Shown: positions 48,540 to 59,865 of the stretch, piece after piece
How positions within the stretch are numbered: position 1 is the first letter of the stretch
How the letters are laid out: every line of letters starts with the position of its first letter
Origin: Diogma glabrata
Lineage: Eukaryota; Arthropoda; Insecta; Diptera; Cylindrotomidae
Direction of reading: 5' to 3'
DNA: 64,000 bases
NCBI GenBank assembly: GCA_963693315.1
Contig: OY856186.1
Coordinates: 385,128,865-385,192,864, forward strand
Position numbers and translations under genes: made by a program
The notes under the pieces: generated by a model
Told to the model about the DNA's origin: nothing
Databases searched by the model: none
What the model saw: the letters and a program-made list of their open reading frames with translations, nothing else

Positions 48540-49029
48540 TAGTGATTGTAAATTTCATGAAATTTATATCTGTGAAATATTTCATGAAATATTTCAGAAA
48601 TATTTCATGAAATATTTCAAAAAAGTTTTGTTTGGGTGTTTGGTTTTGGAACAAAACTTGAAGTTAATAAAATATAAACAAAACATGTTCGAGATATTGT
48701 AGATGACAGCGAATTTGAGCAAGTTGGATCTACAATGGAACGCGCCTAATTCAAATGTTTTTTTTTTTTTAAATTTAAATAATACATAACAAAGTCTAGA
48801 TTATATGTATTATTAGATATATAATTAAATTAAATAAAATATCACTAGTTTCTTTCATTAATTATATAAAAATTGTTCCTTTTCATAATTATAGAAAAAC
48901 ATAAATGACACTCAAAAACCTAATTTTTTGAAATATTTCAAGCATGAAATTTATTTTGTTGAAATATTTCAGAAATGAAACATTTCAAATGAAATATTTC
49001 ATTGAAAAGTTTCAATTGTTTAATCACTA
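48540..49029. mobile_element. Non-autonomous hAT-like element with GAAATATTTC repeats
   Basis: Flanks at 48532-48539 and 49030-49037 are both CCATATAC, an exact 8-bp duplication. The ends TAGTGATTGTAA and TTTAATCACTA give an imperfect inverted repeat of about 11 bp. The palindrome TGAAATATTTCA recurs several times at each end (48572-48625 and 48927-49000). At 490 bp there is no coding capacity. The layout matches the other hAT copies here, with a different palindrome. Confidence 0.9.
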
Positions 49030-49037
49030 CCATATAC

Positions 49038-49977
49038 CATATACAATTTGTGTGAATAGAGGTTACTTCTCTCTATATATATTTCTCTATGCTTATACGA
49101 TAAATGCCAATATTTTGTCAATTATTTTTGTTTCTTAGAAATTTTTTTTGTTTTCAGTCGACCATTATCATCTTTTTAGTCAAAAATAAGGACACCGTTC
49201 ACTCCACATTTTTATTTAAAAAGAAACGAATAGTAAGCATTTATTTATTATAACGATGATGATAATTTTAATCATGATAAGGGAGACTTTCAACAAAATG
49301 TGTTTCTTTTTATCGTCTCCTTTTGTGAAAATACAACAACACAAAAATATAAAAATTCACTTGCCTTGTCCCAACACTATTGTTCATTGAAAGTTGAGTC
49401 ATCATAACTCAATTCGATTGTTTGATTACAAAAAATAAAATAAAAATTGGAAAATGATCATAGCACAGAACATAGAGTTTGAAAAAATATAGGAAAAATC
49501 TTTCTAGTTTATTATTTAATTTTTCTAATATTATTTTTATTTTTATGGAAAACATATTGCGAAAAGAAACTGAGATTAAAAAAAAGAAGCATAAAAAAAT
49601 TAAATATGTTGTGTTGACCATATTTTTCTTTTCGTAAATGTAGAGTATTGTTGGAAAATTTCAACAGCAATTTTTTTAACAGATTTTTGCTGTCGAATGA
49701 ACAAAGGATAAACGAAACATTTACGTTATTTGAATTTGATTTCAATTAAAATTATGGTTTCTGGGTTTTGCGTGGTCAGTTTTTATTTTTATTTTAATGG
49801 TTTTATGCTTGCTGGAGTCTGAAGAACATAGATTTTATACGTACACAGATTTTCTCTAAATTATCTCGATTCAATTATACTAACTTAAATTAGGTTTAGA
49901 TTGCATGTTATTGTTTTGGAATATATCAGTTTTTAATGTTTTACGTAAATTAATTTTCAACTAAGAAGCAATTTGTA
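49038..49977. other. No gene seen
   Basis: AT-rich with overlapping unrecognised minus frames at 49409-49745. Confidence 0.5.
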
Positions 49978-49985
49978 ATGCAATT

Positions 49986-50959
49986 TAGAGACTATTCTCG
50001 AGAATTCTTTTTCTCGATTTCTCAAGAATTCCCTATAGATTTTTATTTCTCATTTCTCAAGAAATTTTGTTTTATTTCTCGAGAATTTGAAAAAAGTTAA
50101 AGACAAACAAAAATCACTCATTAAATTTTTTAAACCTTAAACTTAAATTTTTTAAAACTCACTAAGCTTTTCTTGCAGTCAGCGCAACCCTTCTACAATT
50201 TTACGAAACTTTCTGTCAGAATAATTCATTACATTAGATTGAGAATCATGTTTTATCTTATAAACTACAATTTTAAATTAGATAACGAACACTATATTTG
50301 TTTTATATATGATAAATATTGTAAATATTGAGAGTAAGGACTCCGTTATCCATATGATAAAAATGATGAATCGCTGACGAATTATTAGAATATTATTTTT
50401 TGCGTATAATGTCTATAAAGGAACGTAATTTTTATGGCCGAATTTCACTTGAAGACCTAATTTAATCGATTAGTTTTATATGGGTGACCTAAGTGAGGAA
50501 CAAAGCTTATTCAAATAGTATAGTTGTTTTAATTACACCCCCAATAAAAATTGAGTATCGCAACACTCTGTAAAAACCGTGAAAAAAAACTGTTTCCTCT
50601 ATTTGATTTCAAAATTCGTAAGAATAGTTTGTTTACTTTGATAGAGCATTTTTACAGGACTGGTTTCCCATACAAAAACTGATTTGACTGTCATGAAACT
50701 TTAACAAAGCGTCTGCTGATTTAAACAAAAACATCTCTCGATTCCAGTAACTTTAAAAAATCCGTGATAGCTATTGATAATTAAGCGGTTATAATTAGAG
50801 AATAGGGTTTATGAGGAGTTATTAGGTTAGAAAATTATTTATTTATTAAAGAAAATTAATAAAGAATTATCTCGAGAATTCTTGAGAATTCTCGAGAAAC
50901 AGATTTCCCTTCTCAATTTTTCCCGAGAAACAGAAAATGTCGCGAAAAGCGTATCTCTA
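49986..50959. mobile_element. Non-autonomous hAT-like element with TTCTCGAGAA repeats
   Basis: ATGCAATT flanks it at 49978-49985 and 50960-50967, an exact 8-bp duplication. The termini TAGAGA and TCTCTA are short but in the right place. TTCTCGAGAATT and TTTCTCAAGAA words fill the first 110 bp and recur in the last 90 bp (ATCTCGAGAATTCTTGAGAA). The 974-bp element has no recognisable transposase. The repeated palindrome is the same as that of the 42287 element, so the two may share a transposase. Confidence 0.87.
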
Positions 50960-50967
50960 ATGCAATT

Positions 50968-53097
50968 CTACTATCATTACAAATTTTTATTAATTTTTTG
51001 ATCGCTTTGTTGTCCAATTTTTAATATTTATTCTCCATTTTGCGTCTTAGACGTTGGAATGGTCTTCATTTATTGGTATTATTATTTTCTTTTCTCTTTC
51101 TGGAAATCATTTTGATGCAGCTCATACTGCTAACGACTACTAATGTGTACTTTGCGAGCGTAGATTAAGAAATACTTTCCTTTATCTGGCAATTTTTTTT
51201 ATCAATTTATCTATTTATTTTATTTGTGATAATCAAACATCGATGAAATGATCAAATGTAGTCCGGAGAGACCATCATGCCTGAGCTCTCTCTCTCTATC
51301 TCTCTCCCACACTTTTTAAAAGACAAACGCAAAACAAACCACTGATAAATTTTTTGTTTAACTAGCTGAATTCAGCACCCTTCCGAGCTAATTTCAGCAC
51401 TCAGTCAGCACAGTTACAAAGTATGACGCCGAAACAGAAACCTGAGAAGCGGGTATTTCTCTCAGCTAAATACATTTATTTGTTAGGAAATATTTCGCAG
51501 TTACGGGTATGTATACTGCAGTTTTTAAAGTTTACTACCGAGAAAAGGTGGTCATAGATTCGCTGCTGATTGTAGCCTTTTACTAGCTATATTTTAATGG
51601 CGATCAAACTGGTTTGCCGCTTCTAATATAGAAATTAAGCTTTGCTTATCCGTTCACGTTTTATTTTGCACTTGCAGTAGGTGTTGGTAAATGGGCAAAT
51701 TCGTCAGCCACTGCTGTTGATTGAAAACATTGCTGATTATAACCATTGCTCACACACCACTCAGTCTGTATATTATCCATATTCATCTGCTCTATATATA
51801 AAATTTTTATCAAAAAAAAATCTTTCCTATCTCAATAATTTTAGAGTTTTAGATGCATTAGCTCTCATACAAAATCTTGTAGTATTTAGTAACAGATAGG
51901 AAAACACACGAGTTTTTTTTTTATTTTTATTTTTTGAAAAAACTTTGTATATTAGATAGGATTTTTTTAAAAGACGCTTTACGTTATGATAGGATTGGAA
52001 TAGTTTTCAAGAAAACAAAAAAATAAAAAAGATAAAGCTTAAACTTAAAAAAAAAAGTTCTCTGAAAGCCTTCTAATAAAAGATTTTATAGTTTTAAGTC
52101 TTGAAACTCGAAAAAATAAGATCACACCAAAATTTCTAGGATAAACAAAGAAAATGTATCGTAAAGCTCCAAATATGTATTTATTTATGTTTTTTATTTT
52201 CATCCGTTTTCACACAAAAAGTAAGATAGATTGAATGGTTATAGGATTTACTCAGGAAAAGCTCGTTGATCTATTTATTTATAGTGTTTAAGGAGAAATG
52301 GTTAGAAATTACACTGTAAATTATTTTATTTGTATGTTTTTTGCTTATTGAATTTTTTTCAAATGTTTGTTTTTCAAATTGATATACGACATTTCTAGAT
52401 TTAATCACGGCTGTTTATGCTATTTATTTGCTCTTACGTGGTAAACGAAATTATTGTTTTATATTTGTTTTTTTTTTTATACGATAGTCAATAAAATGTC
52501 GTTTATTTCAAATAAAGTTGTTATTACATTTGTCTGAAAACCCAAAGTATTACAATCTCGAGAAAATATTCCATATCTTACCTTCATTTTTTGCCATTTC
52601 TCGACGTCTACCAACGGCGGCTCTGAAAAGCTCTGTGAATTTCATATATCTTGATCCATCACACCATGATTCTAGTTTTGACTTTCTGTTCCAAGAAAAT
52701 CTTATAATGTAATACAAGGTGGCTCTGTCCTCAAAAAAAATATTGAAAGGCTTCAATGATTGTCATTTATTCAATGATTGTGATTTAAACATGACCACAT
52801 GTGAAATCAAATTCGGTAAGATCAAATAAATCAAACATGCTTGCAACCTGCATGCAGCCAGTTGTATAATTCCATGGTTAACTTGTATCCTTTACTAATT
52901 TCACAAAGAATTCTGGTATTCAGTGTTTCCCTTCCACTTTCCTATGTTTGTACAGCTTGTCAATGCTCATATCGTTCGTCTCTATTCGACTCACATCATT
53001 CGTCTTTGTTATAATTTAGCAGAGTTATTTTCAATTTGTCATTTGCAATCAGAACAATTTCACAATCTAGTTTAAATTATATTACCATAGTATTGTC
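50968..53097. other. No supported gene; short CT microsatellite
   Basis: A CTCTCTCTCTATCTCTCTC tract lies near 51285-51306. Short frames (51681-51899, 52518-52712 and its antisense) have no recognised motif. Confidence 0.5.
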
Positions 53098-53260
53098 CGT
53101 CTGTCCGTCTGTCTGATTTTCTTGACTGTTCTAGCTTTCTTGATTGTTTGACAATCTTAAATTTTTTGACTGTCTTAACTGTCTTGACTGTTTTGAAAAT
53201 TTTAACTGTTTGACCGTCTTTACTGTCTTATCTGTCTTAACCTGCATGGAGGGATCAGTT
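53098..53260 (+). repeat. Degenerate 9-mer satellite fragment
   Basis: TTGACTGTC-type units with many changes (TTGACTGTTCT, TTGATTGTTTGAC, TTTACTGTCTTATCTGTC) mark an outlying, decayed part of the array that begins at 53926. It is separated from the main array by the LTR-like repeat and a retrotransposon 3' end. Confidence 0.8.
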
Positions 53261-53300
53261 TTTATTGTTTTGAAATTTTTTTTTATTTTTGATCTACGGG

Positions 53301-53568
53301 TGTGACAACCCCGCGTACTCCAGTCCCTGCTATTGACATACAAGTTAACGTGAGATATCACATACCACTGGCAATAGTAGTGAGATATCACTAGCCAAGG
53401 TGACATCTTAGGGGTGGTGGCGGATGAACTGTATTCAGTCAACGGTAGCACCCTCAATCTTAGCTGTGAAATAATCCTTGATGATGAGACGCTATTGCTT
53501 TCTTAATAAAACGAGCCTTCATATAACTATGTGTGGGCTTTAATCTTTAAGAAAGACGGTGCGTCACA
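53301..53568 (+). repeat. LTR-like dispersed repeat, copy 3 (best preserved)
   Basis: It begins TGTGACAACCCCGCGTACTC and ends GGTGCGTCACA, so the outer bases are TGTGAC and GTCACA, a short inverted pair as in LTRs. An AATAAAA polyadenylation signal lies at about 53504. At 268 bp it fits a solo LTR. The flanks show no 4-6 bp duplication, and GATCTACGGG just to the left is shared with the copy at 35818, so internal element sequence may remain there. Confidence 0.65.
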
Positions 53569-53818
53569 GGATCAGGGAATATGCAACCGGCTGGATTATT
53601 GGCAACTACATTTTTGTTTTGTTTCAGCAAATTTATGTAAAAACTGGCTATTTACTTTTTAATTTACTTTTATTTTATCTATTCTATCATAAAATATTGG
53701 CCTATGTCATATTTTGTCGGTGATAGGATTTTTTGTTTAGAATTATTCATTCTTTAACAAAAAATATAAAAAAAAACAAAAAAAGAAAGATTTACGTCCA
53801 TCAACATCTTTGAACGTA
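53569..53818. other. No gene seen
   Basis: AT-rich spacer between the LTR-like repeat and the retrotransposon 3' end. Confidence 0.5.
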
Positions 53819-53925
53819 TGTTGTTGTGGGACCTTGGTCTTAAAAGGTTTTTATGTGTTATTGTGATACATATTGTAATTCCTACTACACAACACATTTT
53901 ATTAAAAAAAAAAAAAAAAAAAAAA
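53819..53925 (+). mobile_element. 3' end of the first non-LTR family with 22-bp poly(A)
   Basis: ATGTTGTTGTGGGACCTTGG through CTACACAACACATTTTATT and then 22 A residues (53904-53925). It matches the 3' end at 25570-25687. The poly(A) abuts the 9-mer satellite directly, which places the insertion at the array edge. Confidence 0.88.
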
Positions 53926-56817
53926 CCGTCTTGATTGTTGTGACTATATTGACTTTCTTGATTGTCTTGACTGTCTTGACGGTCTTGACTGTCTTGACTG
54001 TCTTGACTGTCTTGACTGTCTTGACAGTCTTGACAGTCTTGACTGTCTTGACTGTCTTGACTGTCTTGACTGTCTTGACTGTCTTGACTGTCTTGACTGT
54101 CTTGACTGTCTTGACTGTCTTGACTGTCTTGACTGTCTTGACTGTCTTGACTGTCTTGACTGTCTTGACTGTCTTGACTGTCTTGACTGTCTTGACTGTC
54201 TTGACTGTCTTGACTGTCTTGACTGTCTTGACTGTCTTGACTATCTTGACTGTATTGACTGTCTTGACTGTCTTAAATGTCATGACTGTCTCGACTGTTT
54301 TGACTGTCTTGAGTGTCTTGACTGTCTTGACTGTCTTGACTGTCTTGACTGTCTTGACTGTCTTGACTGTCCTGGCTGTCTTGCTGTTTTGACTGTCTTG
54401 AGTGTCTTGACAGTGTTGACAGTCTTGACTGACTTGATTGTCTTGACTGTCTTAAATGCCTTTACTGTCATGACTGTCTTGATTGTTTTGACTGTCTTAA
54501 CTGTCATGACCGTCTTGACCGCATTGACTGTTTTGACTGTCTTGATTGTCTTGACTGCCTTGACTGTATTGACTGTCTTGCCTGTCCTGAACATCTTGAC
54601 TGTCTTGACTGTTTTGACTGTTTTGACTGTCTTGTCTTTCTTCACTGTCTTGACTGTCTTGACTGTTGTGACTGTCTTGACTTTCTTGACTGTCTTGACT
54701 GTCTTGACTGTCTTGACTGTCTTGACTGTCTTGACTGTCTTGACTGTATTGACTGTCTTGACTGTCTTGACTGTCTTGACTTTCTTGACTGTCTTGACTG
54801 TCTTGACTGTGTTGACTTTCTTGACTATCTTGATTGTCTTGACTGTCTTGAATGTCTTGACTGTCTTGACTGTCTTGACTGTCTTGACTGTCTTGACTGT
54901 CTTGACTGTCTTGACTGTCTTGACTGTCTTGACTGTCTTGACTGTCGTAGCTGTCTTGACTGTCTTGACTGGCTTGACTGCCTTGACTGTCTTGACTGTC
55001 TTGACAATGTCTTGATGGTCTTGACTGTCTTGACTGTTTGACTGTTTTGACTGTCTTGACTGTCTTGACTGCCTTGACTGTGCTGGCTGTTTTCACTTTC
55101 TTGACTGTTCTGACTGTCTTGACGGTTTAAATGTCTTAAATGGCTTGACGGTCTTGAGTGTCCTGGCTGTGTTGACTGTTTTGACTATCATGACTGTCTT
55201 GACCGTGCTGACAGTCTTGAATGTCTTGATTTTCTAGACATTTTGACTGTCTTAATTTTCTTGACTGTCATGACTGTCTTGACAGTGAAGACTCTCTTGA
55301 TTGTCTTGACCGTCTTGACTTTCTCGACTGTCAAGACTGTCTTGGCTGTTTTGACTTCCTTGGCTGTCTAGACTGTAATGACTAATATGACTGTCTTGAC
55401 CACATTGATTGTCTTGACTGTCTTGGCTATCTTGACTGTCTTGACTGTCTTGACTGTCTTGACTGTCTTGACTGTCTTGACTGTTTTGACTGTTTTGAAT
55501 GTCTTGTGTGTCTTGACAGTAATGACTGTCTTGACTGTCTTGACTGTCTTGACTGTCTTGACTGTGTTGACTGTCTTGACTGTCTTGACTGTCTTGACTG
55601 TCTTGACTGTCTTGACTGTCTTGACTGTCTTGACTGTCTTGACTGTCTTGACTGTCTTGACTGTCTTGACTGTCTTGACTGTCTTGACTGTCTTGACTGT
55701 CTTGACTGTTTTGACTGTTTTGACTGTCTTGACTGTCTTGACTGTGTTGACTGTCTTGACAGTCTTCACTGTCTTGACTGTCTTGACTATCTTGACTGTT
55801 TTGACATTCTTGACTGTCTTGACTGTCTTAACTGTCTTGACTGTATTGACTGTCTTGTTTGTCTTTACTGTCTGAACTGTCTTGTGTGTCTTGACTGTCT
55901 TGAGTGTCTTGACTGTCCTGACTGTCTTGATTGTCTTGATTGTCTTAACTGTCTTAACTGTCTTGACTCTCTAGATTGTCTTGACTGTCTGGACTGTCTT
56001 GACTGTCACAACTGTTTTGACTGTCATAACTGTCTTGACTGTCTTGAATGTCTTGACTTTCTTGATTGTCTTATTGTCTTGACTGTCTAGAATGTCTTGA
56101 CTGTCTTGACTGTCTTGACTATCGTGACTGTTTTGACTGGCTTGACTGTCTTGACTGTCTTGACTGTCTTGACTGTTTTTACTGTCTTGTCTGTCTTGAC
56201 TGTCTTGACTGTCTTGACTTTCTTGACTGTCTTGACTGTCTTGACTGTCTTGACTGTCTTGGCTGTCTTGACTGTCTTGATTGCCTTGAGTGTCTTAACA
56301 GTCTTAACAGTCTAGACTCCTTTGATTGTCTTGACTGTCTTGACGGTCTTGACTGTTTTGACTGTCATTACTGATTTGACTGTCTTGATTTTCTTGATTG
56401 TCTTACTATCTTGACTGTCTTGACTGTCTTGACTGTCTTGACTCTCTTGACTGTCTTGACTGTCTTGACTCTCTTGACTGTCTTGACTGTTTTGACTATC
56501 TTGACTGTCTTGTCTGTCTTGAATGTCTTGACATTCTTGACTGTCTTAATTTTCTTGACTGTCATGACGGTCTTGACAGCCAAGACTCTTTTGATTGTCT
56601 TGACTGTCTTGACGGTCTTGACTGTTTTGACTGTCATTACTGTCTTGACTTTCTTGATTTTCTTGATTGTCTTGCTGTCTTGACTGTCATGACTGACTTG
56701 ACTGTTTCAACTGTCTTGATTGTTTTGACTGTCTTGACTTTCTTTACTGTATTGACTGTATTAATTTTATTGACAGTTTTAATAGTCTTGACTGTTGCTT
56801 CTTTCTTGACTGTTATG
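53926..56817 (+). repeat. CTTGACTGT satellite array 1 (about 2.9 kb)
   Basis: The unit is 9 bp, CTTGACTGT, in one orientation. Homogeneous runs (for example 54030-54240, 55560-55710) alternate with stretches where most units differ by one base. Because the unit is a multiple of three, long open frames appear on both strands: Leu-Thr-Val and Leu-Asp-Cys on the plus strand, Thr-Val-Lys, Gln-Ser-Arg and Ser-Gln-Asp on the minus strand. The third plus frame has a TGA in every unit. These frames are artefacts of the repeat. A longer period of about 270 bp is visible near 56310-56690. Confidence 0.97.
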
Positions 56818-56939
56818 AAACTTTTAAAAAACAACATATATGTATATTGACCATAGCGTGTAATATGTAAGGTTATCTGAGTCCATTAACGTAAACACTC
56901 GATGAAACCTGCTTTTTTATCGAGATACGTAAAATAATT
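56818..56939. other. Spacer between satellite and Gypsy relic
   Basis: No features. Confidence 0.4.
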
Positions 56940-57730
56940 CTTTTTATATGATCTTATTATGATCCTCAATTAGTGTGATAGGGTAATAATCTCTTACTGT
57001 CAATCTTTTCAAGGAACAATAGTCAACATACATTCGGGTATCACCATTTAGGTTATTTTATTAAAAACTATTGATGAACAATATTTTGAATTGCTATGAG
57101 TGATTACACCCTTTTGCAATAGCCCATCAATCATTTTTTTCGTCATGTCTGTTTCCTGAAAAGATAATCGTCTAGCTCTAAAAGAATAAAGTTCGTTTTA
57201 CGGAGATTAATGACGATTTACATTTACATTTAAAATTACTAAATCTTTTACTTCCGTTTTAACGTCCGCCTCCAAACTGGATTCTATATTTAAATCAACC
57301 AAATCATCATTTTCTTCTTGCATGCAAAAATTCAGAACCTCATTCATTCAACTCTCAACACTGTTATCACTATCACCTTTAACTCACCCCCATTAAACTC
57401 AATTAATAAGTCTGATCGCGCGATAAAATCACTTTACAGCAAACTTTGACTTTATTGTTTCATCGGGCACAACCAAAACTTTTTTTAAACATTTGAATTA
57501 ACAATTATTTTACGATCCATTGATTTCTCCAATATTGTAAGATTTCTGATTGGTACCAAATTGTTATTTACTGTACTTTGTTTTATCAATGAAAGTGGAC
57601 TACCAGAATCTAACATTGCGACGCACATATTTAATTTTAAAAATTTGTCTAAATGAGGAATATTTTCACAAACTTCAAAAGATAGGATTATACTATCTTG
57701 AATTAAATTTATTGGTTTGAAAGATGACAC
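56940..57730 (-). pseudogene. Ty3/Gypsy pol relic: protease and start of RT
   Basis: On the minus strand, 57730-57485 encodes an aspartic protease segment with MLDSGSPLSLIK, the DSG active-site loop of retroelement proteases. After about 240 bases with remains of the linker, 57190-56945 reads RARRLSFQETD, then MIDGLLQKGVI, and after a one-base shift NGDTRMYVDYCSLKRLTVRD with YYPITLIED. These are the first RT blocks of Gypsy pol in normal order. The RT palm with its catalytic motif, RNase H and integrase are missing: the copy stops before the satellite. Stops and at least one frameshift show it is dead. Confidence 0.85.
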
Positions 57731-59865
57731 TTTGTATAAATCTAGGTTCTGTGCATGCTAAACCAGTATATGAACTGATTGTATTTGTCTGTTGAATTTG
57801 TTTTACAACTGCACCCCCGATTTTCACATTTGTTTCTCATTTAACTCATCTTCACTTAAATTTAGCACAACCTTAAACAAGTCTTTAGTTGATTTTAGCT
57901 AATGCAATTCTACACTCCTTTGCTCCTATTTTGTTATCCAAATTAATCGATTCAAAACAAAAGCAAAAATACAACAAACTCTTGATATATAAAACTATGC
58001 AAAAAAAAACTATTCTATTATAACAATTTGCCACACAATTCAAAAACGAAACATAGTTTTGGTCTTTTTCTCTTAATAATCTTAAATTATCTTATGTGTT
58101 ATAATTTAAGACGATAATATAAAATATAATTTTCCTTTTCCTGAAAAATAAAAGACAAATGTTTCAAAAGAAAACAAAATAAATTCATAAAAAGCGAACA
58201 ATCCCCTGTATCATTTCGTACAAACGCACACACGAAAAAAAGCTCCATTGAAAATGATCATAAGAAACAGGTAAGCTCTATAACACCAGTATATAAACGG
58301 AAAGGTATAAATAAACATGGTAAGGCTAAAAGAGCAATGACGAGAGCAACGATTCCTTCAAAATTTGGCATTATGGGATGGTGATTAGACTAACGTGGCC
58401 TGGAAAATACTATCAACTTTTTGATGGAATCTCGTTTATGAGTATGTTAGATAAAATTTTGTACAGAAGAAGAAGGAGAGATATAACGAAAAAGAGATAA
58501 AGAGATTATTATGAAGAAAAATAAATTTGAAAAACTTCTCAAAGGAATTTCATTTTCTGGATACATAAAAAGAAAACAGAATTTTCGTATATTTTCCTTA
58601 AGAAGTAAATTCTTTTAAGATTTTGGGGGTCTTTTATTTTTGTTTCTTGAATTGATTGTCAGTTTGTTACAATTTTCTTGTTTTTCTTTTTAGGGGAGCT
58701 TATTTAATATGTGATAAGGAAATAAATTGGTTTTTTTTGTTGTTGTGATATTATTAATACATATCTGTGATTTTGAATGATAGGTTTATTTATATACTCG
58801 TAAATAAGAAAGTAATAGAAAATTTTAGAAATTTTGTTTAAAATTATGGATTGGAACGAATTTGTATTAGGAACTCAGGTTCTCAGTTCATTAGATATTC
58901 ATTATGAAATTTTATTTGAGTGAAACCAATTTTTATTTATTATTTCACTTATGAGATGTAATTTTGTGGAAATTTTTAAGAACGAGTTACAAGAGAAGTA
59001 ACACATTCTTACCTATTAAAGGCAGTGCAATAAATACTTAGCCTAAAAACTTCGGACAGAAATAGTTTAAAAAATTGGTTGTTTGTTTTTAACATATTTA
59101 TTGCATAAATGTAGAAGGTTTTTGTTTTGGATTTCGGTAACTGCAAAATTAAGCTTTTCTAAAAACGCGTACTCTTATTCTCAAATTTAATATTTTTAAA
59201 ATCAACTAAATTCTGTTGTTGTTACTTCTCCAAAAATTAAAGCCTTAGGCCTTCAAACATTTCCCATTTTCAGCTCCTAATTTATTATAAATCACTTCTG
59301 TTTTTGTCTCGAAAATTAAATTTTTTGGAGCGATAAACAGTGAGTGACATATATTTTTCGATATAAAGCAAGTATAAACTTTAATTGTTTTTTTTTCACT
59401 CTAATTTATTCCTGTTTAAGGTTAACATGTGTCTACAATCACTCAAAAACAAATCTCATTAAAATATATTTGAATTTAATGCAAATATATTTTTTGTTAT
59501 ATTCTTTGAAAATGCAAATGAAACATTTTATAAATAATTTGACATTTATTTTAATTAAACAGATTTCGGTAAGAAAAAATTTATTACGTGAAAAATGTTT
59601 ACAGAAAATTTAAATTAAATATTTTATTTTGACAAACGTCATATAAAGTCAAATAAAATAAAACAATTCTTGTGAATTATATTACACTAGATTGGGGAGA
59701 CTGAAAATATAAGAACATTTTTGTTTAAAATAATACAATAATTGAGCAGATTACTGCTCTGCTTGCCGTTATTCAACTACTAGCAATATAAGTAATAAAT
59801 CGTAAATAAAATTATAAATTTCACAATTTCAAATGTCTCAATGGTCTTTATGGTTTCTCGGTTTT
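57731..59865. other. No supported gene
   Basis: AT-rich sequence between the two satellite arrays. Possible leftovers of the Gypsy element may lie in 57731-57960 but could not be read. Short frames have no motif. Confidence 0.5.

Noticed and set aside
53926..56817. CRISPR-like regular repeat
   Set aside because: Units are contiguous 9-mers with no spacers, in a eukaryotic context.
53853..56850. Many 60-208 residue frames over array 1 (LDC, LTV, TVK, QSR, SQD repeats)
   Set aside because: Same cause: unit length divisible by three.
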